Positions 43,201 to 51,830 of a DNA stretch of 64,000 nucleotides are shown one piece after another. Under the pieces are notes generated by a model that was not told where the DNA came from, did not search any database, and saw only the letters and a program-made list of their open reading frames with translations. The DNA comes from Amylibacter sp. IMCC11727 (GTDB taxonomy: Bacteria > Pseudomonadota > Alphaproteobacteria > Rhodobacterales > Rhodobacteraceae): contig NZ_CP122960.1 of NCBI RefSeq assembly GCF_029854195.1, positions 1,990,001 to 2,054,000 of the forward strand, given 5' to 3'. Made by a program: the position numbers and the translations under genes. Position 1 is the first letter of the stretch, and every line of letters begins with the position of its first letter.

Positions 43201-44373
43201 TTACACGCCAGAGTTGTTTTTGAGGATTGCCACATAAAACCCATCTCCGGGCTCATTTACGCGGTAACTTTGATCGTCGACCAAAGAAAATGCCGCGTTT
43301 TGCGCCAAAAAGGCATCCACCTGCTCCCGATTTTCCCGCGCAAACACAGAACATGTCGCATAAACGAGGGTTCCATTTGCTTTGACGCATTTGGCCGCCT
43401 TGTTCAAAACTGCCGCTTGGATGCCTTGTAATTCTTCCAGCCGATCGGGCGCTAAGCGCCATTTCCCTTCGGGATTGCGCCGCCATGAACCAGCCCCTGA
43501 ACAAGGTGCATCAACCAGCACCAGTTCGTATTGCGCAGATCGTGGTTCAGCTGCCAAAACGCGTACCCGCGCCCCTGCTCGTTTGGCCCGTTCTTTCAAC
43601 GGCTCCATCCGTGCCGCGCTAATATCCCATGCGTCAATGGACGCGTTTGGTGCGGCGGCAGCCATGGCCAGTGTTTTACCACCGCCCCCTGCGCAGTAAT
43701 CAAGGATCGGTCCATCAGCGGGCAAATCGAGCCTGTTTAAAATGGCCTGGGATGCTGCATCCTGCAATTCGATGTAACCACCTGCAAAGGCTTTTGACCC
43801 TGCAACGCGGCGCGGGTTTTCGCGTACTCGCAATGCGGTGGGCACACCATCAACGGCGTCCACTGCAATACTGTCAGCGGCCAACATCGCAATGGCGTTT
43901 TCTATTGTTGTTTTGCTGATATTCACACGCAAATCAACGGGCGCGCGTTCGCTCATGGCCGCGCAGCTGCGTTCAAAATCTGCCCCTAAATCGGCCTTCA
44001 AGATATCGGCAATCCAGTCAGGAAAATTGTCAGACGCCTGCCCACCGACTGCCTGTCCAAACGCCGCAGTTTCGGCGTCACTCAAAGGGTCAGGGGCATA
44101 ACCTTCACCAGAAAACACCGAGTTTGGATCAGTATCACCAGCCACGCAATGCCCCAATGCCAAGGCGCGCCCGCCGTCAAATCCTGCAGACTTGGCAAAC
44201 CGGCCTTGATTGCGCAGACAGTCAAATACGATATCGCGCACCGCTGCGCGATCTTTACTGCCCGCATACCGATTTTTTCGCGCCCAGTTGGACAGCAGTT
44301 TTTCAACAGGTTCCCCAGCCAAGAACCCGTCTAAAACCCCAATCGCAGCGGCGTAGCGTGCGGCAGGTGTCAT
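43201..44373 (-). CDS. RsmB/NOP-family RNA (cytosine-5) methyltransferase
   Basis: 390 residues. N-terminal NusB-like part (to about 150) then a Rossmann methyltransferase domain with LDYCAGGGGKTLAMA (SAM), DAPCSGAGSWRRNPEGKW (motif IV, catalytic Cys) and YATCSVFARENREQV (motif VI Cys). Methylates a cytosine in 16S rRNA or another RNA; target not certain. Begins directly after the stop of guaB, so co-transcribed. Confidence 0.92.
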   Translation of the reverse strand: MTPAARYAAAIGVLDGFLAGEPVEKLLSNWARKNRYAGSKDRAAVRDIVFDCLRNQGRFAKSAGFDGGRALALGHCVAGDTDPNSVFSGEGYAPDPLSDAETAAFGQAVGGQASDNFPDWIADILKADLGADFERSCAAMSERAPVDLRVNISKTTIENAIAMLAADSIAVDAVDGVPTALRVRENPRRVAGSKAFAGGYIELQDAASQAILNRLDLPADGPILDYCAGGGGKTLAMAAAAPNASIDAWDISAARMEPLKERAKRAGARVRVLAAEPRSAQYELVLVDAPCSGAGSWRRNPEGKWRLAPDRLEELQGIQAAVLNKAAKCVKANGTLVYATCSVFARENREQVDAFLAQNAAFSLVDDQSYRVNEPGDGFYVAILKNNSGV

Positions 44374-45828
44374 TTATCCAATCCGATAATTTGGACTTTC
44401 GCGGGTGATTTGCACGTCATGCACATGGCTTTCTTTCAAACCAGCCCCCGAAATTTTCACAAATTTGCAGTTTGTTTTCATGTCTTCGATGGTCGCGCAC
44501 CCTGTATAGCCCATGGCCGCACGTAGACCACCGATCATCTGGTGCAACACTGTTCCTGCTGGCCCTTTGTAAGGCACCTGCCCTTCGATGCCTTCAGGTA
44601 CTAGCTTTTCTGCACTGGCTTCTTTCTGGAAATACCGATCCGCAGACCCCTGCGCCATTGCCCCAACAGAGCCCATGCCACGGAACGATTTGAAGGAGCG
44701 CCCTTGATACAGGATCACTTCGCCTGGGGCTTCATCCGTACCGCCGAGCATTGAGCCAACCATCGCACAGGATGCGCCAGCGGCAATCGCTTTGGCAAAA
44801 TCGCCCGAGAATTTGATGCCGCCATCGGCGATCACAGGAATGCCTGTTTTGGCCCCCTCTTCGGCGCAATCATTAATCGCGGTCAACTGAGGCACACCCA
44901 CACCTGCCACAATACGCGTGGTACAAATGGACCCTGGCCCAATGCCCACCTTGACCGCATCCGCACCCGCATCAATCAATGCACGGGTTGCTTCGGCGGT
45001 GGCGACATTGCCGGCAACCACTTGGACAGAGTTGCTGGCTTTTTTGATCCGTTCCACCGCTTGGGCCACACTGGCGGAATGGCCATGCGCCGTATCAATC
45101 ACCAACAAATCAACGCCCGCGTCGATCAACTGTTCAGAGCGTTCAAACCCGTTGTCCCCAACAGTCGAGGCCGCACCAACGCGCAAACGCCCCTTTTCAT
45201 CTTTACAAGCATCAGGGTTCAGCACGGATTGTTCGATGTCTTTGATGGTCAACAGCCCTGTGAGTTTATTGTTTTCATCAACCACCAACAGCTTTTCAAT
45301 ACGTCGCGCGTGCATCATGGATTTCGCCTCGGCCAAATCCGCAGGCTCGCGCAAAATCGCAAGGTTTTCCCCTGTCATCATTGTGGCCACCGGCGTGTCA
45401 TCCGCGCTCGCAAAACGCATATCGCGGTTGGTGACGATCCCCAGAACACGCCCTTTTTCATCCACAACAGGAAACCCAGTAACACGGTATTTGGCCTGCA
45501 ATGCCTTGGCATCCCCCAGCGTTTGGTTGGGCGTCAGAGTGATCGGATTATACACGATCCCACTTTCAAACCGTTTCACGCGCCGCACCTGTTGTTGCTG
45601 TTCATCAAGCGTAAGGTTGCGGTGTAGGATCCCCATGCCACCCGCCTGCGCCATTGCAATGGCCATGCGCGCTTCGGTCACTGTGTCCATCGCAGAACTT
45701 AACAGGGGAATGTTTAGCGGAATGCTCTTTGTCACAAACGTGCGTGTGTCTGCCGTTGCGGGCAACACCTCGGACGCGCCGGGCACAAGTAAAACATCAT
45801 CAAAGGTAAGGGCCTCACGAATCTCCAT
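44374..45828 (-). CDS. guaB: Inosine-5'-monophosphate dehydrogenase
   Basis: 484 residues; oxidises IMP to XMP, the committed step to GMP. TIM barrel with two CBS domains inserted (about 95-205), the catalytic loop IGPGSICTTRIV (active-site Cys), ADGGIKFSGD and the flap region RGMGSVGAM. The ATG has GGAG upstream. First gene of guaB-rsmB. Confidence 0.97.
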   Translation of the reverse strand: MEIREALTFDDVLLVPGASEVLPATADTRTFVTKSIPLNIPLLSSAMDTVTEARMAIAMAQAGGMGILHRNLTLDEQQQQVRRVKRFESGIVYNPITLTPNQTLGDAKALQAKYRVTGFPVVDEKGRVLGIVTNRDMRFASADDTPVATMMTGENLAILREPADLAEAKSMMHARRIEKLLVVDENNKLTGLLTIKDIEQSVLNPDACKDEKGRLRVGAASTVGDNGFERSEQLIDAGVDLLVIDTAHGHSASVAQAVERIKKASNSVQVVAGNVATAEATRALIDAGADAVKVGIGPGSICTTRIVAGVGVPQLTAINDCAEEGAKTGIPVIADGGIKFSGDFAKAIAAGASCAMVGSMLGGTDEAPGEVILYQGRSFKSFRGMGSVGAMAQGSADRYFQKEASAEKLVPEGIEGQVPYKGPAGTVLHQMIGGLRAAMGYTGCATIEDMKTNCKFVKISGAGLKESHVHDVQITRESPNYRIG

Positions 45829-45970
45829 TGCATTCTCCTGCTGGAAGTCTCTGTGTTGCCAATGCCCTATCCCACGAGATGGGATAAATGGAAAGGGGGT
45901 AGCGTATGAATTGCCACAGCTTTTTCGTCGCGGCCCTGCTTTTGAGTATTTTTAGAACAAAGAAACCTAA

Positions 45971-45996
45971 AGGCGGCTCGCCTAAGCGCGGCCCAA
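45971..45996 (-). terminator. Weak candidate terminator of lipA
   Basis: AGGCG at 45971-45975 pairs with CGCCT at 45979-45983 around a 3-base loop; the minus-strand continuation is TTTAGGTTTCTTTG. The hairpin overlaps the lipA stop. Confidence 0.35.
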
Positions 45997-46935
45997 CGCC
46001 TTCATCCGTGCATCGCGCAAACGCGCAAAGTCATCCCCCGCGTGATAGGACGAACGCGTCAGCGGCGTGGCGGACACCATCAGGAACCCTTTGCCATAAG
46101 CCGCTTTTTCGTAGGATGCGAATTCTTCGGGCGTTACAAACCGATCCAAAGCATGGTGTTTGGGGGTCGGTTGCAGATATTGGCCAATGGTCATGAAATC
46201 AATGTTGGCCGCCCGCATGTCATCCATCACCTGAATGACGGATTGTTTGTCTTCGCCCAAACCCACCATGATACCAGATTTGGTAAACATTGAAGGATCG
46301 AGTTCCTTGACCCGTTGCAACAGGCGCAGGGAATGGAAATACCGCGCACCAGGGCGCACTTCGGGGTAAAGCCCCGGAACCGTTTCAAGGTTATGGTTGA
46401 ACACGTCTGGGCGCGCTTCCACCACGACTTCTAAGGCGCTGTCATCGCAGCGAATGAAATCGGGCGTCAGAATTTCGATTGTCGTGTCTGGGGATTGTTT
46501 GCGAACCGCTCGTATGGTTTGGGCAAAATGCTCTGCGCCGCCATCGGCCACATCATCGCGGTCTACAGATGTGATCACCACATGGTTCAGACCCAACTTT
46601 TTCACCGCTGCGGCTACACGGCCCGGTTCAAACACGTCCAAAGCTTCGGGCGGTTTCCCCGTTGCGATGTTACAGAACGTACAGGCCCGCGTACAAACCT
46701 CGCCCATGATCATCATTGTGGCGTGCCCTTGGGACCAGCATTCCCCCACATTCGGACAGCCCGCTTCTTCGCAGACGGTCACCAGTTTGTTTTCGCGCAT
46801 GATATCGCGGGTTTCAAAATACCCTTTAGATGTGGGCGCTTTGACCCTGATCCAATCGGGTTTGCGCGGTTGCGCATTGTCTGGCTTGCGCGCCTTTTCA
46901 GGGTGGCGCTGGGCGGAGATTTTCAGATCACGCAT
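45982..46935 (-). CDS. lipA: Lipoyl synthase
   Basis: 317 residues; radical SAM enzyme that inserts two sulfurs into octanoyl-lipoyl domains. Both clusters are encoded: the auxiliary cluster CEEAGCPNVGEC and the radical SAM motif CTRACTFCNI; the C-terminal RSSYHAGD serine ligand is present. Follows lpdA by 21 bases. Confidence 0.97.
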   Translation of the reverse strand: MRDLKISAQRHPEKARKPDNAQPRKPDWIRVKAPTSKGYFETRDIMRENKLVTVCEEAGCPNVGECWSQGHATMMIMGEVCTRACTFCNIATGKPPEALDVFEPGRVAAAVKKLGLNHVVITSVDRDDVADGGAEHFAQTIRAVRKQSPDTTIEILTPDFIRCDDSALEVVVEARPDVFNHNLETVPGLYPEVRPGARYFHSLRLLQRVKELDPSMFTKSGIMVGLGEDKQSVIQVMDDMRAANIDFMTIGQYLQPTPKHHALDRFVTPEEFASYEKAAYGKGFLMVSATPLTRSSYHAGDDFARLRDARMKALGRA

Positions 46936-46956
46936 AGGGAAGCCTTTGGTTTTCGG

Positions 46957-48351
46957 TTAAAAGTGGATTGCGCCGCCATAGGCATCCAAAACACTTTCGT
47001 GCATCATTTCAGACAATGTTGGATGCGGGAATACCGTTTCCATCAAATCTTGCTCAGTGGTTTCAAGCTGACGCCCAATCACATAGCCTTGGATCAGCTC
47101 TGTCACTTCGGCACCAATCATATGCGCACCAAGCAATTCGCCTGTTTTGGCATCAAAGATGGTTTTCACCAAACCCTCTGGCTCGCCAAGCGCGATGGCT
47201 TTGCCGTTGCCAATAAAGGGAAAACGACCCACTTTAATATCTAAACCCGCCTCTTTGGCCTGCGCTTCTGTCATACCAACGCTCGCCACTTGCGGGTGAC
47301 AGTAGGTACAGCCTGCGATGCTGTCCGGCTTCACGGGATGGGCCTTTTTGCCGGCCACCAAATCTGCCACCATCACACCCTCATGGCTGGCTTTGTGGGC
47401 CAACCACGGCGCACCAGCAATATCGCCGATGGCAAACACACCTTTGGCATCTGTGCGGCAGTATTCATCCGTAATCACATGGGTGCGATCCACTTTGATG
47501 CCATGCTCTTCCAGGCCGAGCCCTTCGACATTGCCCACAATCCCGACCGCAGAAATGACCGTGTCAAACTCCAACTTTTCCACTTTGCCTTTGACTTCGA
47601 TATGCGCTGTGACTTTGCCCTTGGCACGATCCAGCTTTTTCACCGTGGATTTCTCCATGATGGTCATGCCTTGTTTTTCAAACTGCTTCTTCGCCAGTTT
47701 GGAAATCTCTGCATCTTCTACGGGCAACACACGATCCATCACCTCAACCACAGTCGTATCTGTGCCAAGCGTGTTGTAAAAACTGGCAAATTCAATGCCG
47801 ATTGCACCCGATCCAATCACCAACAGTTTTTTTGGCATCCGTGGCGGGTTTAATGCGTGTTTGTAGGTCCAGACCAAATCGCCATCCGCCTCAAGCCCTG
47901 GCAGCTCCCGTGCCCGCGCCCCTGTGGCCAAAACGATGGATTTTGCGGAGATGGATTCTTCGCCTTTGTCCGTCTTAACTGTGACCTTGCCGTTTCCAGC
48001 GAGCGTTGCAGCCCCCATGACAACCGTCACCTTATTCTTTTTCAGCAGATGGCCCACACCGCCCGAAAGCTGCTTGGCCACACCGCGGGATCGCGCCACC
48101 ACCGCATCAAGATCATAGCCAAATTTATCTGCAGTCAGGCCAAAGTCCTTGGCCCGTTCCATCAGGTGAAACACTTCTGAGGAGCGCAATAAAGCTTTTG
48201 TGGGAATACAGCCCCAATTCAAACAAATACCGCCCAAATGCTCGCGTTCAACAACCGCAACTTTCAACCCATTTTGCGCACCGCGAATGGCGCTGACATA
48301 GCCGCCTGGCCCTGCCCCAATAACGATCATGTCAAATTGCGTATCAGCCAT
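46957..48351 (-). CDS. lpdA: Dihydrolipoyl dehydrogenase (E3)
   Basis: 464 residues; reoxidises dihydrolipoamide of pyruvate/2-oxoglutarate dehydrogenases with NAD. FAD motif GAGPGGYVSA, the redox disulfide GGICLNWGCIPTKALL, NAD motif GSGAIGIEFASFY and the C-terminal catalytic HPTLSEMMHE are intact. GAGG precedes the ATG; a perfect palindrome lies 20-33 bases upstream. With lipA it forms a lipoate unit. Confidence 0.97.
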   Translation of the reverse strand: MADTQFDMIVIGAGPGGYVSAIRGAQNGLKVAVVEREHLGGICLNWGCIPTKALLRSSEVFHLMERAKDFGLTADKFGYDLDAVVARSRGVAKQLSGGVGHLLKKNKVTVVMGAATLAGNGKVTVKTDKGEESISAKSIVLATGARARELPGLEADGDLVWTYKHALNPPRMPKKLLVIGSGAIGIEFASFYNTLGTDTTVVEVMDRVLPVEDAEISKLAKKQFEKQGMTIMEKSTVKKLDRAKGKVTAHIEVKGKVEKLEFDTVISAVGIVGNVEGLGLEEHGIKVDRTHVITDEYCRTDAKGVFAIGDIAGAPWLAHKASHEGVMVADLVAGKKAHPVKPDSIAGCTYCHPQVASVGMTEAQAKEAGLDIKVGRFPFIGNGKAIALGEPEGLVKTIFDAKTGELLGAHMIGAEVTELIQGYVIGRQLETTEQDLMETVFPHPTLSEMMHESVLDAYGGAIHF

Positions 48352-48370
48352 AGCATCCTCTTAGAAATTG

Positions 48371-48384
48371 GTTCAACGTTGAAC
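48371..48384. promoter_or_regulatory. Perfect palindrome upstream of lpdA
   Basis: GTTCAACGTTGAAC, 14 bp and fully symmetric, 20 bases before the lpdA ATG. A candidate operator for a dimeric repressor; no known regulator assigned. Confidence 0.45.
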
Positions 48385-48460
48385 TATCTATAAGAATGCG
48401 CTATTTCAGACAAAGTCGCAAGGGCAACCGACGCATAGCAATTATGCGCCAGCCCCAACC

Positions 48461-49039
48461 TTAAGCGGCTTTTTGCATATCCTGCGTAATTTTACCGTAT
48501 CCACCATCGTCCATGAACTTTTGTTCTTGGGATGTGTTGCTGCGCCCCAAAGCATCATTGCGATAAGGGAAACGGCCAAATTTGCGGATGACCTCGCGGT
48601 GGACTTTGGCGTGCAACAAATTGCTGCCACCAGACTCCGACATACGGTTTTTGATCAGTCGCACACATCGTTCTTGGTGTTGCAAGCATTCGGAGTGCAT
48701 GAACGGCAAGTAATAAAACTGGCGTTGCGGCTCATCCGTGCGCTGATCGTACCCCTGCTCGATTGCCAGGTTCGCCACTTCACGGGCTTTCTTATCCGTT
48801 GAAAACGCCCGTGGATCATCGCGAAACATGTTGCGTGGAAATTGATCCAGCAGGATCAGCAAAGCCAGTGATTTTCTTGGGCATCGGGCCCACCCATCGT
48901 AGTCACCCGCTTTGGCCGCTTCCCAATCTGACATGAATTTATCACGAATAGATTGATCCAAAGCATCCGTGCCTTGATACCACCCTTGTGGGCCAACTTC
49001 ATCAACCCAAAACTCAATAATCGCTTGCGCTTTGTCCAT
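48461..49039 (-). CDS. DUF924 family protein
   Basis: 192 residues, TPR-like helical fold of DUF924. Typical wording includes LLDQFPRNMFRD, FYYLPFMHSE and KFGRFPYRNDALGR. Function not established. The ATG at 49039 is chosen: it has a strong GGAGG six bases upstream, and the earlier TTG at 49054 does not. A TTAA-N7-TTAA site lies upstream. Confidence 0.88.
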   Translation of the reverse strand: MDKAQAIIEFWVDEVGPQGWYQGTDALDQSIRDKFMSDWEAAKAGDYDGWARCPRKSLALLILLDQFPRNMFRDDPRAFSTDKKAREVANLAIEQGYDQRTDEPQRQFYYLPFMHSECLQHQERCVRLIKNRMSESGGSNLLHAKVHREVIRKFGRFPYRNDALGRSNTSQEQKFMDDGGYGKITQDMQKAA

Positions 49040-49044
49040 TATAT

Positions 49045-49049
49045 CCTCC
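49045..49049 (-). promoter_or_regulatory. Ribosome binding site that fixes the DUF924 start
   Basis: GGAGG on the minus strand, five bases before the ATG at 49039; supports this start over the longer TTG frame. Confidence 0.55.
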
Positions 49050-49113
49050 GACAAAGAGCCCCCAAAGTATAAGAACAGCGTTGTGCCGTAGCGTAACGCA
49101 GGTCAACAGTTAT

Positions 49114-49128
49114 TTAATAAAATTTTAA
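49114..49128. promoter_or_regulatory. CtrA-like TTAA-N7-TTAA site
   Basis: TTAA-TAAAATT-TTAA in the AT-rich gap upstream of the DUF924 gene. It has the spacing of full CtrA sites but lacks the final C of TTAAC, and AT-richness raises the chance rate. Confidence 0.25.
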
Positions 49129-49280
49129 AATGTTAGCGTTAAAGTTACCATTTGTTGCGCTTGCACCAGAAAACGTGATCAACAGCGGTTCGCGGTTCAC
49201 CACAAGCAAAGGCGTTTTGCTAACGGCCCGAAAGTGGTGACACGTCCACCAACATGAACGCCACAAGGGAAACAGAATTG

Positions 49281-49306
49281 AAAAAGAAGCGCCTCAAGGC
49301 GCTTCT
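49281..49306 (-). terminator. Terminator of the MFS gene with stop codon in its loop
   Basis: AGAAGCGCC and GGCGCTTCT form a perfect 9-bp stem around TTGA on the minus strand, followed by TTTTC. The MFS stop codon TGA is in the loop, so the last codons of the gene form the stem. Confidence 0.85.
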
Positions 49307-50568
49307 GCGGCGCTTTCATCTTCTTCTGCTTCCAGCTCCATTTCAATCGACAGCTCTTGTGCCACCTCAACCGCAACAGGCGATGCCGTCGCAAAAACTG
49401 GTTGATAAGACGCGGTATCGTCCACGCTTGGAGCCTGACGTTGGAAGGTTCGGTAGAACGCGTAAATCGACGTCACAAACAGCAACAGCGCAATATAAAG
49501 GAAGAAACTATCAGGGCCGAATTGTCCCATCATCCAACCCACAACCAATGGGCCTGCAATGGCACCAATCCCGTTGATAAAGATCAAACCGCCAGACGCC
49601 GCCGCCATATCATCATGATCCAAAAAGTCATTGGTATAGGCCAACAACAGAGAATACAGCGGATTGGCCACCCCCCCGATGATAAAGCTACACACCAGCA
49701 AAATCGTCAGACTGCTCGCTGAGGTAAAGGCAACAAGGCAGGCCACACCACCAAATACCGTAATGCCGATGATCAGCAAACGGCGATCCATCCGATCCGA
49801 CATCCACCCGATTGGGTATTGCAACAGCATCCCGCCCACATAGATGATCCCCACAAAAATCGAAATCTCACCGACAGACATGCCTTTTTCCGTGCCGTAA
49901 ACGGAGGTCATGCCAAACAGGGCCGCAAAGATCCCGCCAAGGAAAAAGATACCGACCACACCAAGGGGCGATGCCACATACAGTTCCTTCAGGCTCATTG
50001 GCTTTGTTGTTTGAAACACAGGCGCTGGGCTGACAGACAGCAAAATCGGCGCAAACGACAAAGACACCGCAACCGAAATGATGATAAACAGGATAAATCC
50101 GCCCGCATCGGCAAAGTTCAACAGCCATTGCGCCATCACAATGCCCATCATTTGCACGATCAAATAGGCGGACAAGGCTTGGCCGCGGGTTTCATTGGTG
50201 GAGCTGTCGTTCAGCCAGCTTTCGGCCACCACATAAATCCCCGAAAAACAGAACCCCACCAGAATACGCAGCAAAAACCAGACAATTTCATTGGGCAACG
50301 CCGCATAGAGAATCAGCGCAGCCGATACAAAAGACGCTAGCGCTGCAAAAACACGCACATGCCCAACATTGCGGATCAGAGTGGGCGCAATGCGCGAGCC
50401 CCCCAAAAAGCCGATGAAATAGCCAGACATGATTAACGACATGCTGCCCGCGCTAAAACCTTCGAGCGAACCCCGAATACCCAGCAACGTGCCCTGCACA
50501 CCGTTGCCCAGCATTAGCAAAAACATTCCGAGCAACAGAGCCCAAGAGCTTTTAAGAACGTAACCCAT
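49294..50568 (-). CDS. MFS transporter, YcaD-like
   Basis: 424 residues, 12 membrane helices, with a cytoplasmic acidic tail (EMELEAEEDESAAEAP). The motif VGFCFSGIYVVAESWLND in helix 4 and the loop between helices 8 and 9 (WMSDRMDRRLL) match the YcaD group of drug/H+ or sugar-type exporters; substrate unknown. The gene ends within its own terminator. Confidence 0.9.
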   Translation of the reverse strand: MGYVLKSSWALLLGMFLLMLGNGVQGTLLGIRGSLEGFSAGSMSLIMSGYFIGFLGGSRIAPTLIRNVGHVRVFAALASFVSAALILYAALPNEIVWFLLRILVGFCFSGIYVVAESWLNDSSTNETRGQALSAYLIVQMMGIVMAQWLLNFADAGGFILFIIISVAVSLSFAPILLSVSPAPVFQTTKPMSLKELYVASPLGVVGIFFLGGIFAALFGMTSVYGTEKGMSVGEISIFVGIIYVGGMLLQYPIGWMSDRMDRRLLIIGITVFGGVACLVAFTSASSLTILLVCSFIIGGVANPLYSLLLAYTNDFLDHDDMAAASGGLIFINGIGAIAGPLVVGWMMGQFGPDSFFLYIALLLFVTSIYAFYRTFQRQAPSVDDTASYQPVFATASPVAVEVAQELSIEMELEAEEDESAAEAP

Positions 50569-50723
50569 GTGACGACTCCGTTATGCGTCTATTGCGTTTG
50601 TGTTAACCACGGCCATCCGCATGTCTTTTGTACTGCGACTGTGAAAAATTTTAAACGGCCTCAAACCACCCTTAGGAGATTCGCACAGGTTCATGCGTTT
50701 CAAACGCGACCCAACAGTGCCGT

Positions 50724-51782
50724 TTATGACATTTCTGGGATCAGCAAAGAGCTGTCACCATAGGAAAAAAACCGATAGTCCTGTGCGATTGCATGAGCAT
50801 AAATATCTTTGATCCGTTGCGTTCCCATTAACGCGCTGACCAACATCATCAGTGTGGATTTCGGCAGGTGGAAATTTGTGATCAACCCGTCAGCTACATT
50901 AAAGACAAACCCTGGCTTGATGAATATATCGGTCTCCCCTACCCACGGTGTGATCTCGCCAGAGCCCTGCGCCGCCGTTTCAAGCAACCGCAGCGCCGTT
51001 GTTCCAACAGGGATCACGCGCCCACCGTCTGCCTTGGTCTGCGCAATCTCGGCAGCAGCAATGTCGTCAACCCGCCCCCATTCCGCGTGCATTTTATGGT
51101 CTGACACATCATCGGTTTTCACAGGCAAAAACGTTCCCGCCCCCACGTGTAAGGTGACTTTGCTAAAGGTCACCCCCATCAGAGCCAAGGCGTCCAACAC
51201 GGTTTCATCGAAATGCAAGGATGCCGTTGGCGCAGCCACAGCACCAGAATGCTGTGCAAAAACGGTCTGATAATCTTGCGCATCCTGTGCATCCGCCGCC
51301 CGTTTCGCGGCGATATAAGGGGGCAACGGCATTTGACCTAAACCGTTCAACGCGTCCTCAAACGCAGGGCCGCTCAGCGAAAATCGCAATCGGATACCGT
51401 CTGATCCTTTGCCTAAAACTTCTGCGTGTAACGCATCCGAAAAGACAATGGTTTCTCCATCTTTGACACGACGCCCCGGTTTCGCAAGCGCCAGCCAATC
51501 GCCCTGCCCGTCCATTGATAAAAGCGTGACTTCGACCTTTGCAAAAGTCTCGCCTTGATCAGACATGCGGCGGCGCTGCCCTTGCAGGCGTGCAGGGATC
51601 ACTTTGGTGTCGTTCAGCACCAACCGGTCCCCTGCGCGCAAAAAATTGGGCAACTCAAAGAATTGCTGATCCTGCAATGCCCCATCCTGCGCAACCAACA
51701 AACGTGACGCGCGACGCGGTTTTGCTGGGCGTAGCGCGATCAGCTCTTCTGGAAGGTGGAAATCGAAATCTGACAGGTTCAT
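50724..51782 (-). CDS. queA: tRNA preQ1(34) S-adenosylmethionine ribosyltransferase-isomerase
   Basis: 352 residues. Transfers the ribosyl of SAM to preQ1 at tRNA position 34 to give epoxyqueuosine. N-terminal FDFHLPEELIALRPAKPR and the inner motifs RLVLNDTKVIPARL, HVGAGTFLPVKTDDV and HKMHAEWGRV are typical. Length agrees with the family. Implies a full queuosine pathway elsewhere. Confidence 0.96.
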   Translation of the reverse strand: MNLSDFDFHLPEELIALRPAKPRRASRLLVAQDGALQDQQFFELPNFLRAGDRLVLNDTKVIPARLQGQRRRMSDQGETFAKVEVTLLSMDGQGDWLALAKPGRRVKDGETIVFSDALHAEVLGKGSDGIRLRFSLSGPAFEDALNGLGQMPLPPYIAAKRAADAQDAQDYQTVFAQHSGAVAAPTASLHFDETVLDALALMGVTFSKVTLHVGAGTFLPVKTDDVSDHKMHAEWGRVDDIAAAEIAQTKADGGRVIPVGTTALRLLETAAQGSGEITPWVGETDIFIKPGFVFNVADGLITNFHLPKSTLMMLVSALMGTQRIKDIYAHAIAQDYRFFSYGDSSLLIPEMS

Positions 51783-51830
51783 GTGTGCCCAGTGCCCAAT
51801 TCACAAAATCTCTGCAAGAGGATTTCGGTG

